From Ceratodon purpureus (lineage: Eukaryota > Streptophyta > Bryopsida > Pseudoditrichales > Ditrichaceae): 64,000 nucleotides of DNA. A model generated the notes under the pieces. That model saw only the letters and a list, made by a program, of their open reading frames with translations. It ran no database searches and was not told the origin of the DNA. The stretch's first letter is position 1. Each line of letters begins with the position of its first letter. The stretch covers positions 26,272,987-26,336,986 of the forward strand of contig CM026422.1 in assembly GCA_014871385.1 (NCBI GenBank), given 5' to 3'. Positions 34,501 to 46,400 of this stretch are shown here, in pieces. Made by a program: the position numbers and the translations under genes.

Positions 34501-37500
34501 TAAGTCACGAACAACCCTAGAGGGCAAAATGTCCCAGAAACTAAATAAAGCCAGCAAATTCTGCCCAGATGAATGCTGGCCTAAAACACAAAGCAGCTGC
34601 AAGGTAACGAACGTAACTTCCTCCCAACAAATTCCAGTCAAACAGACAAACTCAGCCCAACTATCTAAGAAAAGAATCATACAACCTACGAAAAATCACT
34701 GTTAAGGTTGGCCCAGGGAAAAACAAATATACAAAGAACATGACAGAAGCGATACTCACGATATTGCAGCAATTCCTGAACAGCTTGTAAAAATGAAGGA
34801 CAAACATCTTTCACTGGACCTACTTCCTGCACACACGAGATGTAGCTGAAATGAGTAACCAAAAAAAAGATAACGAAACTCCAAAGGACAACCCGTAACG
34901 ATCTCATTGCCTTACTGAAATTTCAGCCATTTACACTCCTCTGACAAATCCAACCGTTCTTTGAAAACAGGAAAGGAAAAAAAATTGTTTTACAACCAAT
35001 ACTAGCTTTCCATCTGGACAATATCTATTCACAACTTAATACCCCAATTTCGATGACCTTCAGCACGTTGACGGAACACACCTGAACAGATCTGGCATCA
35101 CTTTGAAATCCATGCACTAACATCCGACGTAGGACTTTCAGGCATAGCATCCAGCGTTCACAGGTCAATCGAAGTGCCTGATCTTGGTCTGCAACAAGCA
35201 TCGCACTTTGAGGGCCCGCAAGAAGTGTCTGAAGACCTTGAAGAATACCTTGAGTGTCCGAGCACCAATGATGCCATGTATACTCAAAATATTGGGCTGT
35301 AACCTGCGACACGGAAACCATAAATACAGCGCACGCAATTCATTCGACAAGCTACTATAAATGCTTTCGATGTTCCTCACACTCCACGTCCATTGACAGG
35401 CTACCATTGCCACGAACAAAACGCTCCCTAGCGTACAGATGCTTTCATCAAATAACATTCTCAGCATGGTGCTCCCCCACTACAGAACAAATTCCCAAAC
35501 CCCTGTGCATAACCAGCTGAAAGATCAACAGAGTCAGAACCGCTCCATGTTGCTACAGGTGCGGAGATGTTATCCGGAGAGGAGGAAACACCACGTTAAA
35601 CATGGCCCAAAAACTGAGTGAATGCACCTGGAACTCCGGTCGCTACAAGTTCACCGACTTCGTCAGAATGACACAACTCACGTGGTATGCATAATCTCCA
35701 AGAGACAAGAACCTGGTAAGGATGCCTCAGGCTACACACCTCTGCAAAATTGCGTTGATCAGCTGCTAGACGTTTGGTAGACAGCTCCTTCAGCGTTTGA
35801 TTAAGCACCAAATACACGCGTTGAGTGGTGAGTACATCAGGAGACTGCAACTTCTGCAGCAACGTTGGAAACAGCTCCGGCCTGCAACCCGTCATGCCAC
35901 ATACAATTTCTATTATAGATCACGGATCTTGGCAGCAATATCGGGTGTTGCCATGATGGCATCCCAAAGTTTTAAGAGACTACCAAAATCAAACACGTCT
36001 CCGACACCGCATAAGGACGCTTGTGCGGATTCTGGAACAACCAGCAAAAGCTTTAGAATTCTAGAATCCTTGTGCGCCCTCATAAAACATCCTGCACGTT
36101 ACATCAAAAGTCTCTCGACCCATCACGTACCATTCTCGAGGATAATCGAATCGAGCAATTTTTGAAATAAGAAGTGCTAACTGGACAGCCACCTGCCAAA
36201 TTTAACAGAACGTTAGAAGTCCTCATACGTAAACAGGTGGATCGGAAGACCTCATCCACGACGAACAGACGAAAACCTCAGCCTCGCAGAGGGAGAATTC
36301 AAGATGGCAAAATGCAATGAATATTGACCTGGTTGTTCTCCTCTCTAATTAGGTCGAGCAGCCTGTTCCGTAAATGAGGTTTTTCTGCATCACTTATGCC
36401 CCTGTGAGCCCCATAAAGTGTCAAGCCTTTTCTCAACGAGGATATGACTGCGACTCTGCGACATGAACCAGACCATGCCCAGGGTTCGGACAAAGAATCT
36501 AATTGAAACCGGGCCATTATTCTGCCTAACACCATTCTCAGAGAAGGAGCATGGCACCATCGTAAAGCAAATTTGGCGTTCAGAGGGAAATTGGAGATGC
36601 AGGATGTGCCATAAAAACACTGTAGACACTATTCATAAACCTCATAGAATAGAATCGCATTCATCGAGCGAGCACTCACGGAGAATCTCGACGAGTCCTC
36701 CAATATCGATTAATACTGTTTTTGAAATACACTGAGGCCAGCCATCGGGCGTCGCTTTGCTGTTCCAGATCCTTGGCGCCAATTATCTCCTGTTAACATC
36801 ATCGAAGCGTGACGATGTCATTACACAGTTACGAAGAGTTAGGGCAGACGTTGATCATTATGCTACAGTGAAAGTTGAGCTAATTCCGCTGCAAATCCTG
36901 GAAAGGCAGAGCAAGAAGGAAACCAGAGTAACAGAACTTCCCCAAAACACACAGAAACAACGCTAGACTGTCGATTGGCCTCCTCAGCGAGGAAGGGGGA
37001 GGGGGAAGCAGGTCCGATCATTCTATAAACTGGATACGTTCTATCAAAAAATTAGACGGCCGATCCCGACTTCTTTCGCCCGCTTTCACGCCAAGACGGA
37101 AAGCGTACGTGGAACTTACTCAAACCTGGACAATCCAAAGCTCTCACACACGTCCATGACACATAACAGCATCCTTACTCACAACACTAATTGTCTATCA
37201 GCATGAGCCTGGCCAGGTTTAAAAGGAAGCGATTCCTAGTAGCCGCCCGGCGAGAACAAGCAACTTGCAGACCTCATCCCAGGGAGAGACACCTCGAGTG
37301 AAGAGGTGAACGTCGCTCAAACGTTCGCGTACAAAACCCTAAATCTTCGGATTCTGAAGCAACGAAGTGGACAGGACAGGGATGTCCTAAACCCCACGTC
37401 AGGATCTGATATATTGCTTCGTTCAAGGAGCAAACCCGCATCCATGCTTTAATAAATGGGTACCGTATTAGCATGCCAAGAGATCAGATATATGAGTAGC

Positions 37501-37932
37501 CATGTTGAGTAATGACCAAGCAGCGGTGGAACACAGAGGCTATTAGAACAGGCATTGTGCTCAGAGGACTTTAATTACGCGTCCCATGCAAGCCAGATTG
37601 TCCTGGTACAAGTTGCTTAATCAATGGGTATTGGATAAAACCCTAAAGAATTAGAGCAGAACAGTGTGGATGAGTTCATAAGAGATCTTACCACTAACAC
37701 TGAATGGATTGAGTAAATAGGAAATATAAAGGTTCGACAAATTTCTGAAAACATTAAATGTCACGCCCGCCATACAAAAATTTCTCACCAAAAGGCATGA
37801 ACAAAATCCAGGCCGACTCTCGCACGCTGCCAACGTTGTCTCTGCAGGCTTTCGCACAGCCTCATCTTGACGCAGGGCGTCTTGAAGCAGAGTATAAACC
37901 CTAGAAAGGTCTTCTGCCGAAGTGAGCGCCAT
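28526..37932 (-). CDS. IPO11: Importin-11 (KAP120-type importin-beta family receptor), 23 exons
   Basis: Exons read on the minus strand: 37932-37789, 36789-36680, 36401-36329, 36192-36131, 35881-35740, 35303-35082, 34826-34760, 34483-34087, 33844-33697, 33350-33178, 32867-32768, 32542-32468, 32307-32173, 32023-31931, 31659-31477, 31117-31013, 30787-30629, 30407-30339, 30013-29801, 29606-29497, 29081-29025, 28905-28836 and 28687-28526. All junctions have GT/AG and phases match; the 3069-nt total gives 1022 aa. The N-terminus is the importin-beta N-terminal (Ran-binding) domain (QDEAVRKPAE, PGFCSCLL, ARWLASVYFKNSINRYWR). It continues with family markers EEKP-like AEKPHLRNRLL, ARFDYPREWPELFPTLLQ and KRLAADQRNFAE. 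The rest is HEAT-repeat helices; the C-terminus has YDYSGTEDG and DPINKVPLAPFL. The protein imports cargo into the nucleus and releases it on RanGTP. Length fits plant and animal IPO11. Confidence 0.95.
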
Positions 37933-38219
37933 GGCGGTTTGATTTGAATGAATCTTGGTCACTCGAGAACACCTCGTCCGCGACAATCAAAAAACCTCGA
38001 GAGGAAACTAGGAGGATGAATAGAACCAATCCGAGTGTCCAATTACTAAAAGACCTGCGGAAACGAAAGTGCGATTGCAATGATCAAGATAGACCAAGGT
38101 CTATGGAGTCAATTGGCACGTGGTGGCCAGCATGGTCAGGCGTGGGCATGACAGCAAGGGAGTGCGAAACACGAATAAGTGGGGCAGGCAGCTAAGGACA
38201 ATAGGATTGGGGAGGACAA
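37933..38219 (-). promoter_or_regulatory. Importin-11 5' flank
   Basis: Immediate upstream region of the importin start between the ATG and the polypurine tract. It probably contains the 5'UTR; no TATA box or start site could be assigned. Confidence 0.4.
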
Positions 38220-38850
38220 TGACCTAAAAGGCCAGCAACAGGGAAGAGGAGGAGGAGGAGGAGGAGGATGCTACATGGGGCAGGATGTCCAGAAGAGCTG
38301 GGGATGCAATGAAGGCGAGTGAATGGCAGTGTGAGAGTGGGAGTGGGAGTGGGAGAGGGAGAGGGAGTGGGAGTGAGGGCGGGCAAGGGAAGAGCGTGGT
38401 GGGAGCGCAGGGCAGGAGGGCAGTAGGGCAGGAGAGAGCATGGAGAGGAAATGGAGATGAAGAGGGGAGGGACGAAGAAGTGGGACAGTGTGGAGAAGGG
38501 CCCGGTGGGCTGGAGACGAGACAAGAGAGGGGGGGTGGGGTGGGGTGGGGTGGGGTGGGGAGAGGAGAGAAGAGTAAGGGAGGGGATGGGGGGGAGAGGG
38601 AAGGTTGGGGGGGGGGGGGGGGGGGGGGGGTTGGAGGGGGGCGGTGGGCGAGGCAGGATCGGGAGAAGTTGGGAGTGGGAGGCAGGAGGAAGAAAGAAGG
38701 AGATGGAGGAGGAGAAGAAAGGAGGAAGAACACACAAACACACGGGAAGAGAGAGAGAAGGAGGGAGGGAGGGAGGGGGAGGCTGCTTTGGCTTGGCTTG
38801 GGTTGGAGGGAGGCAGTGAGAGAGGGAGAGAGACACACACACAGTGGGCA
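38220..38850 (+). repeat. Polypurine/G-run tract upstream of importin-11
   Basis: About 600 bp almost free of pyrimidines on the plus strand. It contains (GGA)n at 38247-38270, GAGTGG arrays at 38335-38372, five GGGGT units at about 38535-38560 and a 24-G run at 38607-38630. On the sense strand of the importin gene it is a C/T tract. It could form G-quadruplexes on the plus strand and H-DNA. Long proline-rich ORFs across it are composition artefacts. Confidence 0.85.
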
Positions 38851-39455
38851 CTGGGCACTGGGCTCAGAGCCTGGACCGGCAATAGCCCCTGAACGCCAAC
38901 GCCATCGCCATCGCCATCGCCATGGCCATGAGCCGAATGAGAATGAGCATGAGCATGAGCATGAGCGATATGAGATATCAATATCAATACAGTAGTGGGA
39001 GGAGCCTGGTTAGTAGCGGTATCAGACCCTCCCCTCCCCTCCCCTCTCCTGTTTGGAGTGTTTGGAGTGGTTGGAGTGTTTGGAGTTGGGGCTCCCCATG
39101 CCTCAACCATGTCATGTCCCCCACCCCCTCATGTCCTTCCTCTCGGCCCCACCCGGCTCCACCCGGCCATTCACCTGTCTGTCTCTCCCCACTGAGGGGT
39201 CGGACATTTCTGCCCCTGCCCCTGCCCCCGTCACTGCCTTCCCTTATAAGCTCCCCGCTCGTTCCTTCAAGTTCCTTCATCCATCTATTCATCCATCCAT
39301 CCATCCGTCAATCCATCCGTTGCTCCTCCCTCCCTCCCTCTCCCTCCCTCAGCTCGGGCTCAACATTCCACTCTGGAGTCTGCACCTCCTGCTCCAGCGT
39401 CTGCCCTAAGCTTCCCAACTCCACCGCAAGCACTTGCGCTGCCCCCTTTGTTTCC
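38851..39455. other. Simple-repeat-rich spacer up to the CACTA element
   Basis: Holds (GCCATC)n and (ATGAGC)n arrays at about 38897-38967, a (CCAT)n array at about 39280-39320 and several C-rich runs. No supported gene. Confidence 0.6.
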
Positions 39456-39458
39456 CAT

Positions 39459-39500
39459 CACTAGTGGAATCAGCCCTCAACTACACCGAGGATGAACACC
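39459..39500 (+). repeat. CACTA left terminal inverted repeat
   Basis: Begins CACTAGTGGAA and includes CAACTACACCG and GAACACC, matching the reverse complement of the right end in order and spacing. Confidence 0.93.
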
Positions 39501-40255
39501 AGGAAAACAGTTCGGTGTTGATGTATTTTGGGTACTGCCCTGAGATTGGTCGAGATTCCATTTCGGTGTTCACAAATGCGGTTGAGCTTTTATTGTAACG
39601 CAAAGTTGTGGGGTAGGTTCATCCTAAGAATATCAACCAATGACTGCACAAACTCTGACGCGGGATCTGCGTTCATGTATATTTTAACAATTTGACATTG
39701 TTGACGGTGATTTCATCAGTTTCAGCGGTGTAATTCCCCGGAATTTACCAGTGCAACGGCAGAATGGCTTTCTCATCCAGCCCATTCGGATTCTGCCTTT
39801 TCCGTAAAGGAGGAATCGGTGAGTAACATTACCACGGATAAGAGATAATACTCCCTCTGGCGATACCCGCCACTGAGACCGACATAGCAACTTTACGACC
39901 GGGTATCAAAAACAGATGAGTGATCTACTATTGATGTTTTCCACTGCTCCGGAAGAGGTTCGTGTTGACATGTACTCATTTCCAACCGGATCAGATTGTA
40001 CACAAACTACGAACTTAGAGGTAAGGTGTTTTAAAATGAGTCAAGTCAGTGTTTCTTTCTCACACCACTGGAGAGTAACTTTGTAACCAAAAACATATGT
40101 ACAATCTATTGAAATCACTACACATTGCCGAACTTGTGCCGGAACTGATGGAATAGAGGAAAATAACTATGGCAGCTAGCATCACTGTGAGTACGTCCGA
40201 TCACGAATGATAAAACACTAAGGACTGCGCTTGCTCTTACTACCTAACTTAGAAT

Positions 40256-41780
40256 TCACAGATTATCTAGCACATTTGTAAGAGATTGCAAATGAGAGAG
40301 GGACGCTTCCATTTCCTTGCGCTTCTCCCTGACCAAGGCTTCTGTTGCAATGAAGTCGGACCGAATCTTTGCGACGCGTTCAGTTTGGCTTTTGCACTTC
40401 ATTTCCCAGCTCTCTAGGCGTGAGGCTGCCAACTTCACATTCTCTAGGCACGACTCCACGAGATTCTCACAAATGCTTGTTACACGTTTAAGTGTCTCCG
40501 TTTTCTCCTTGATTGCAGTTGTACCTTCGTCGACTTTTGCGGTGACAAGGACATCCCGAGCCCGTTTGTAAACCTTCGCTGCCCTGCTGTGGCGGTCGGC
40601 CTTCTCGGCAACCTTCTGCGTGATGAATTTCAGTTTATCAAGCTCCTCTCCCATACGTTTACGTAAATTGCTGACTCCCCTTCCAGCACCGTAATCAGCC
40701 ATTTGCAGACGCGTTCTCTCGTTTTCCAGCACACATGTGATGTTGGGGCGCAATCCCACCAAGGCCGTCACAGCTGCAGCATTTAGCTTACAACTGCCAC
40801 TTCTCGGATCATGTGAGCTTCCCTCCCCTCGGTGAAGCTCTTTGAAAGAAGTTTTCTTGGGGCCTTTGGCTCTAACACCTCCTCCAACGTTGGGTTGTAT
40901 GACCCCAGAAGTCGCAGCTCCTGAGGGGGGGGCAGCAATCGCTTTCGGTGCCCCGGGCACTGGAGCTGTGGCGACTAGGGTAGCGACAGGATTACCGAAA
41001 TCCGGCACTGCTTCGACGTAAGGGGCCGGCGTTAGTTGACTCTGCAAGAAATTGGTCCACTTCAAATACATGAATCGGTCACGTAAAAAATACAGAGACA
41101 TAGGTATAAGGAATGACAAGTCAAATGGTTAGACAACGTTCTGTAGTGCATACTCTAACATGAAACAAAAAAACATTGCTTCACAGGATCTCATATACAG
41201 TAATCCTCAAACGAGTGGAGTCAAATTCAGATAGACCTCAAGCAAAACGTAATTCTAAAACGCACTAGGAACTGCTGGACATTGAGAGAGAACACTTGCA
41301 TGGATATAATACAAACGAGGTTTGACGGAAGGTTTAGGAAACCTGCAATTTCGTGCGCGGCCTGACAAGAGTGAGCGGCGGGAGCGGCATGATCAACCCA
41401 GCGTATTGAGGAAGAATCCTGGGTACGCCCCTGTTGGACTGAGGTGGGTGTGTAACGATATAGGCATACTCACACCAGTTCACCTCGATCCCCATTGCCT
41501 CTACGACGAGCCCACGTGCGAAGTGAAATGGCAAAAGCCCGCTAACCGGCCATGGCAGTTGTAGGACTCTGCCGTAGAGTTCTCGGACGTAAGCTTCATA
41601 CTCCGCCATGCCATGGTCGTGGAAAGTGTACCCGGCTGCAGCGCGAGGGCCCCAAAATTCCGCCAACATTGGTCGACTCGGCATGTACTCATTTGGAGTC
41701 ACTTTGGGAGTCAGCCCGTTCCGGTGAAGGCGCATCACTTCGTGAAACCAGGGAATCGAGGACTCGTCCGGGATAGGCAT
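40256..41780 (-). CDS. Unrecognised 407-aa coiled-coil protein carried by the CACTA element
   Basis: Two exons, 41780-41343 and 41041-40256, are joined by a clean GT/AG intron in phase 0 (TTGCAG/GTTTCC and TCTTGCAG/AGTCAA). Residues 1-146 form a globular, aromatic-rich domain (WFHEVMRLHRNGLTPKV; EFWGPRAAAGYTFHDHGM; LLPFHFARGLVVEAMGIEV) that I do not recognise. Residues about 150-230 are a Pro/Ala/Gly-rich linker with a basic patch. Residues about 265-407 are a long, charged coiled coil (MGEELDKLKFITQKVAEK; KEKTETLKRVTSICENL; EALVREKRKEMEASL). No stops interrupt the frame, unlike the adjacent transposase. It may be an accessory transposition protein or a captured host gene. The ATG at 41780 starts the globular domain; the open frame upstream contains intron-like sequence. 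Confidence 0.65.
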
Positions 41781-42587
41781 GGTGAAGACTCTGTAATTAA
41801 AAAACACCACGCACAGTAAGTCAAGGTATGATAATCGAGAGACATCTGAGCAGCAACACATAGCCCACTCTATGGGAAGAAAGCGTGAAATATCAAAATA
41901 TAATGGAAATAACGATGGCCATGGACAGACATCGGAGGAAATTGTTGAGCACAACGCAAATGAAGATTCGAACAGGTGCTTTGTGTAACTCTCCACAGGG
42001 ATGAAACCATCTAACATATGTAGCTGCGAACGAAAGGGAAGGTAAGCATTGAGAGGAACGACCAGGTCCGCGACAGACGGTGTTCGTGAAGGACTGCAAC
42101 GTTGGACAGTAGAAATCGAAGGGACGAACCTCGCACCAAAACTTCATAACAACATCGAATGCAAAGAAGAAACAGAGGGACATACCGCACTCTCCAGGAT
42201 AGATTGTTGGTGAAAGAGTAATCCGGGCAATGAGACAATGGGGGAGTGGATCGTGCGTTATACGAGTTTCTCAGAGCTCAAGGAGAGAGATGAGTTCCAG
42301 AAGTGACGCCTTGGGAAAATAAGTAACCAGACTGTCATATCAGTCTAGGGTGAATCCGGAGAAGATCGGCGCCAAGATATGCAGCATCAGGTACCATCAT
42401 TTTTAACCCTACATAGAGAGTCACATCGATCACCTTTTTGAGTTAGTAAGAATTCTAACTAATCGCACAGGATTAGTGACTGTAGACAGTAGTAACTGCA
42501 CTCTCAAAATTAGTGATTACAGTTCGTAAAATGTAGTTCGAATATATGTACTACAGCTGCGAAAAATGAAATGCCTAAGAGTCTAAC
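41781..42587. other. CACTA internal non-coding DNA
   Basis: Spacer between the 407-aa gene and the kinase fragment; probably the promoter of the former. No supported ORF. Confidence 0.4.
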
Positions 42588-43187
42588 CTCGTTAAAATCG
42601 AGGCATATGCTGGGACCTCGAGAATTATGGTCCATGATTATGTGGCTTGCTTCGATGTCCCGGTGGATCAACCGTGGCCGGGCAAACGCATGAAGGAAGT
42701 GGAGACCATGAGCTACTCCCAAGCATATCCTCAGTCGCGAAGGCCACGACACCACCTGCCTCTGTGGTCCTGTTCTTGAGGTCACAAACATAATACAATA
42801 CATGTAGAAATTAATGCAAGTTCGAAGACAAATTGCATCATTGGAATGCACGTTTTGGGAGAAAAATGACAGTTTAATCTAGTCCAATAAATGGTTCCAA
42901 CACAAATTGATGGGAGTAGCTGGAAGAAGATGATATGCTCCAACAAGAATGCGTTCATGGTCAATGAGCATACCAAGTAGAACCCTGGCAACATCGTAGT
43001 TATCCACGTACTCGTAAACCAGGATCCTTTATCCTTCACGAAGACAACACCCTTTTAGATTCACCAAGTTCCTGTGCTTCATGCCTGTGATTAGCACAAC
43101 CTCGTTGGAAAACTCATTCAGGCCTGTTTGTAATGTCTTGACAAACAGCTGCTTCATAGTCACCATGTTCCCATTCGCCAACACGCC
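42588..43187 (-). pseudogene. Captured receptor-like kinase fragment, dead
   Basis: Two exon-like blocks are separated by an intron-like spacer with GT/AG borders (43187-42974 and 42769-42588). The first reads GVLANGNMVTMKQLF, then EFSNEVVLITGMKHRNLVNL, KGC and LVYEYV, the N-lobe of plant receptor-like cytoplasmic and LRR kinases. The second reads WPSRLRICLGVAHGLHFLH, then LIHRDIEASHIIMD and LDFNEVRL, part of the C-lobe. The HRD loop survives, but the following K is E, the N of the catalytic loop is H and DFG is DFN. A TAA interrupts the first block before RILVYEY. The rest of the kinase is absent. It was acquired by the CACTA element as genomic DNA, because the intron is retained. Confidence 0.85.
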
Positions 43188-43451
43188 CTGCATTCAGTAT
43201 GGCATTCAGCTCATAATAAGTATGTCAATTAGAAAAACAACGACCTGATCAGGGCATGTACTCATTACTAGATATATCTGAATAATCCCGAAACAGCAAC
43301 AGAGGATCTTCCCGACAAGTAATGACATCACTGTAAACATTTTAGATAACATTCGGTGTGACGGTCTATACCATTCCCAAACATTGAATCAGGAACACTC
43401 ACCTTGAAAAAAGAGTCGTAGGAGCTCCATACCTGCGAATGCTGGATCTCG

Positions 43452-46400
43452 CTACTCGGCATACTGTATTTCAACTTCGTCTACAAATTGCGTATCTTCA
43501 AGGTGGGAATCGTCGTATGGTTGCTCCTCTTCACGCAGGTGTGCGTTGAATTGTTCTAAAGGGACTTCTTCAGCGTCGAATTCGGCATGTCTTGCCCTCG
43601 TAGAGGAGCCAGCTACATGGCTCTCGGACCTGGTGCTTAGTGTGGGACGGGAGGATCCTGTAGCACCAAAGATGTGCACTTCTCGTTCGCCAGACATACG
43701 TTTACTACGAGGATCGTGCCTCAGTACAACTTTCCACGCTGGATCTACGGCGTCTGCAATGAAGAATACTTGCGACACATTTCCTGGATACACGTAGGGG
43801 TTATCTTTGTCGCTGATTTCTCGACAATTAAATTGCACAGTCCAGAATCCATAACTATCCTTGCGTACTACCCGACGTCCCTGATCTCGGGTTTTTATCC
43901 ACGAGCCCTCCATCACAACACATGTTACTCCTCCATATGTCACTAATAATATGTTTCTTAAGATACCTACGTCAATCTCAGTACATGTTGCAGAAGGAGG
44001 TATTGCGGCAATTCCACAATCGTAGGCCACGGTGGAGGGATGTGTCTCATTGTTACACGAGAAATGACACCCGTAAGCCCACATGGCGTTGAAAGCCCAT
44101 GCGTGCTGTGAGGGATGACAGTGAAGTGAGTCCAGCTCTGGGGAGACAGGAAATCCAGCCTCTTTCAAACCCCGCACATGTGTGTTGAGCCATGGCCCAA
44201 ATTCTGGAAAAGCTATTGCCAATTCAGGCGGATACTCGATATGCATCCCTCTTTGACGTCTTGTGGAATTTGAGAACGCCTGCCTCCGCTGTTTAAACGC
44301 GCGTGCTTGTTCAGTCCACTCTCTGTACGTGAGATTGACAACGGTTTGAGTTAGTTAACGAACTATGCCCGACCCATTAGAAGGGACTTAAAAAATTCGA
44401 AGCAGAGGACTGTTGTATGGCACCTGCAGTCCTTCAGAAGCAAAGAGATGGTTAAATATAAGCATTTAGAACACAGCATAACTAGGAGCCCAAGGCTCCA
44501 ACATGTGTGCAGCTATTCTAAAGAGAACGAAAGTAAACAGCAATGTCACATACCCAAGCAGTTCCTCGGTGTGAACAGAGTGCTTGATTACATAGTCGTG
44601 TATTTGATCCAATTCCCTGTCTGACAAAACCTTTGTCCTCGGTTTGCCAAGCAAACACTCTCCTGAGTCTCTGAGTTCTTCCTCGGCGTCCCACACCCTA
44701 CTTTTTGTGTGCTCGTAGAGCTCAAAATATTCCGTGCAAAACCCTAGGCTCTCATCTATCATGTAGCCAGAAGCCATCCCAGCTTTCGGCTTCGACTTGT
44801 CCCTAACGTATTTAGTGAGTATGCCTAGATAGCGCTCAATTGAATAGCACCATCTAGCATGAACGGGTCCACAGATCTCAAGTTCATCTACGAGGTGGAT
44901 CACAAGATGAGTCATTATATCAAAGAAGCCAGGTGGGAAGTGTACCTCTAACAAGCATAGAACTTCAGCTGCGCATGTACGTGAGGCCCGATTTCAGAAA
45001 TACGAATCACCTTAGCACATATTTTCTGAAACAAACTACCTAATCTAATGATCGTCTCTCGAACGCCACGAGTTAGGCTATTTCGTACCGCTGCTGGATG
45101 AGGATATGGTGGTCATGGCTTTTTAGGCCCATTAATTTCTTCTCACCAATATGTTTGGTCAAGGTAGAGCTGTATCCAGAGGGAACTTGGGTGGTGGATA
45201 CTCTCTCTAGAAAGTCTGCCTTCTCTTGTTCAGTGAAACAGTAAGGTGCTCTGGGCTTCACATAGTTGCCAGTGGGGCCTAGAACGAGGTGAAGATTGTG
45301 CATTTTTCCAGCCTGCGCCATGTCCCGCCTACACTCAAGTGTGTCCTTTTCCCCAAAGAGGTGTCGAAGGAGATTATCGGAGACGTTTCGTTCGATATGC
45401 ATCACGTCAAGCGTGTTGCGTATCGGCAGTTCCTATACATGACAATTCAGAATATTAGGATATTACGGGGGTTATTCCAGATGCGCAAAAACAATGTTCA
45501 CTCACGACGACTAGATCTGGTGCCCCGGTGAGAAGCTTCATGCACCTTGAGCCCACTCCACATCTCGGTTGGGGAACTGTCAGATTTTTAAAACAAAGGT
45601 AACCGTAAAATGCTTAGAAAGTAGACTGTACCCCGCCACAATACCACTCGCATATTTTCACAGCCTTAAACAACATTTACCAACGGGTACCAAGATCTCG
45701 CATGTACCATCTAGCATTTGAGTCGACAGCCCAAAATTGTATACGTCGTCACATATCCACTCACAACAGTCAGGAGCGTCTTCGTGATGAACGAATTAAC
45801 AGAAGCTCCACAGTCTGAGCATCTGATCCGGTACTTCAGAACGATGAGGTACTGACTAAAATAACCCTTACTATAAAACAGTCAGAAGCCGATCCACATA
45901 GCCTGCGCGAGACCCTAACAGTGTGAACATAATTTTATTTTAGGCATACATTCTACTGAGTTGATCATTTCAACTACGGTCTACGAGAGTATGACAATGT
46001 GCTCAACGAGAGATAATGCAAAATGACCAGCGCAGATAATGGAGAGACACACATACCGCCCAGTAGGGTAATTCAAAGAGACTTGAAACCCTCTTGATCC
46101 CAGAGACACGTGCTGGATCTGTTGAGGCGGGACCAACTCCGAGCTCCACCCAGCTCTCTCGTAATCGTCCCCAGCGAATGACATCTTCGCTAGTCATCTT
46201 TGCAGGTGCACCTCTCCGTTCTACAATATTGTCAAATTCTAGTCGTGGACCTCTCCAAGAATGATCGGCTGGGAGGAACCGACGATGCTGATCATCGTAA
46301 ACATTTTTCCTTAAAGACAATGAACGCCTTGAAACAGTATTCAAGCCGCATATGGGGCATCCCCTGTACCCCTTGGTCACACAGCCTGCCACTAACCCAT

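Noticed and set aside
38192..39110. Several overlapping 100-280 codon ORFs rich in Pro/Ser or Gly/Arg/Glu on both strands
   Set aside because: They arise from the polypurine and simple-repeat tract; several frames are open simultaneously and composition is purely low complexity.
41334..42017. Treating the whole 227-codon minus ORF as the first exon of the 407-aa gene
   Set aside because: The segment upstream of the ATG at 41780 is Cys/Phe-rich and unlike the downstream domain, and an acceptor-like TTACAG precedes the ATG, so it is probably intron or leader.
44970..45110. Reading the TNP2 frame changes as short introns
   Set aside because: The apparent gaps are at most a dozen bases and lack GT/AG spacing of a feasible intron, so frameshifts are the simpler reading.
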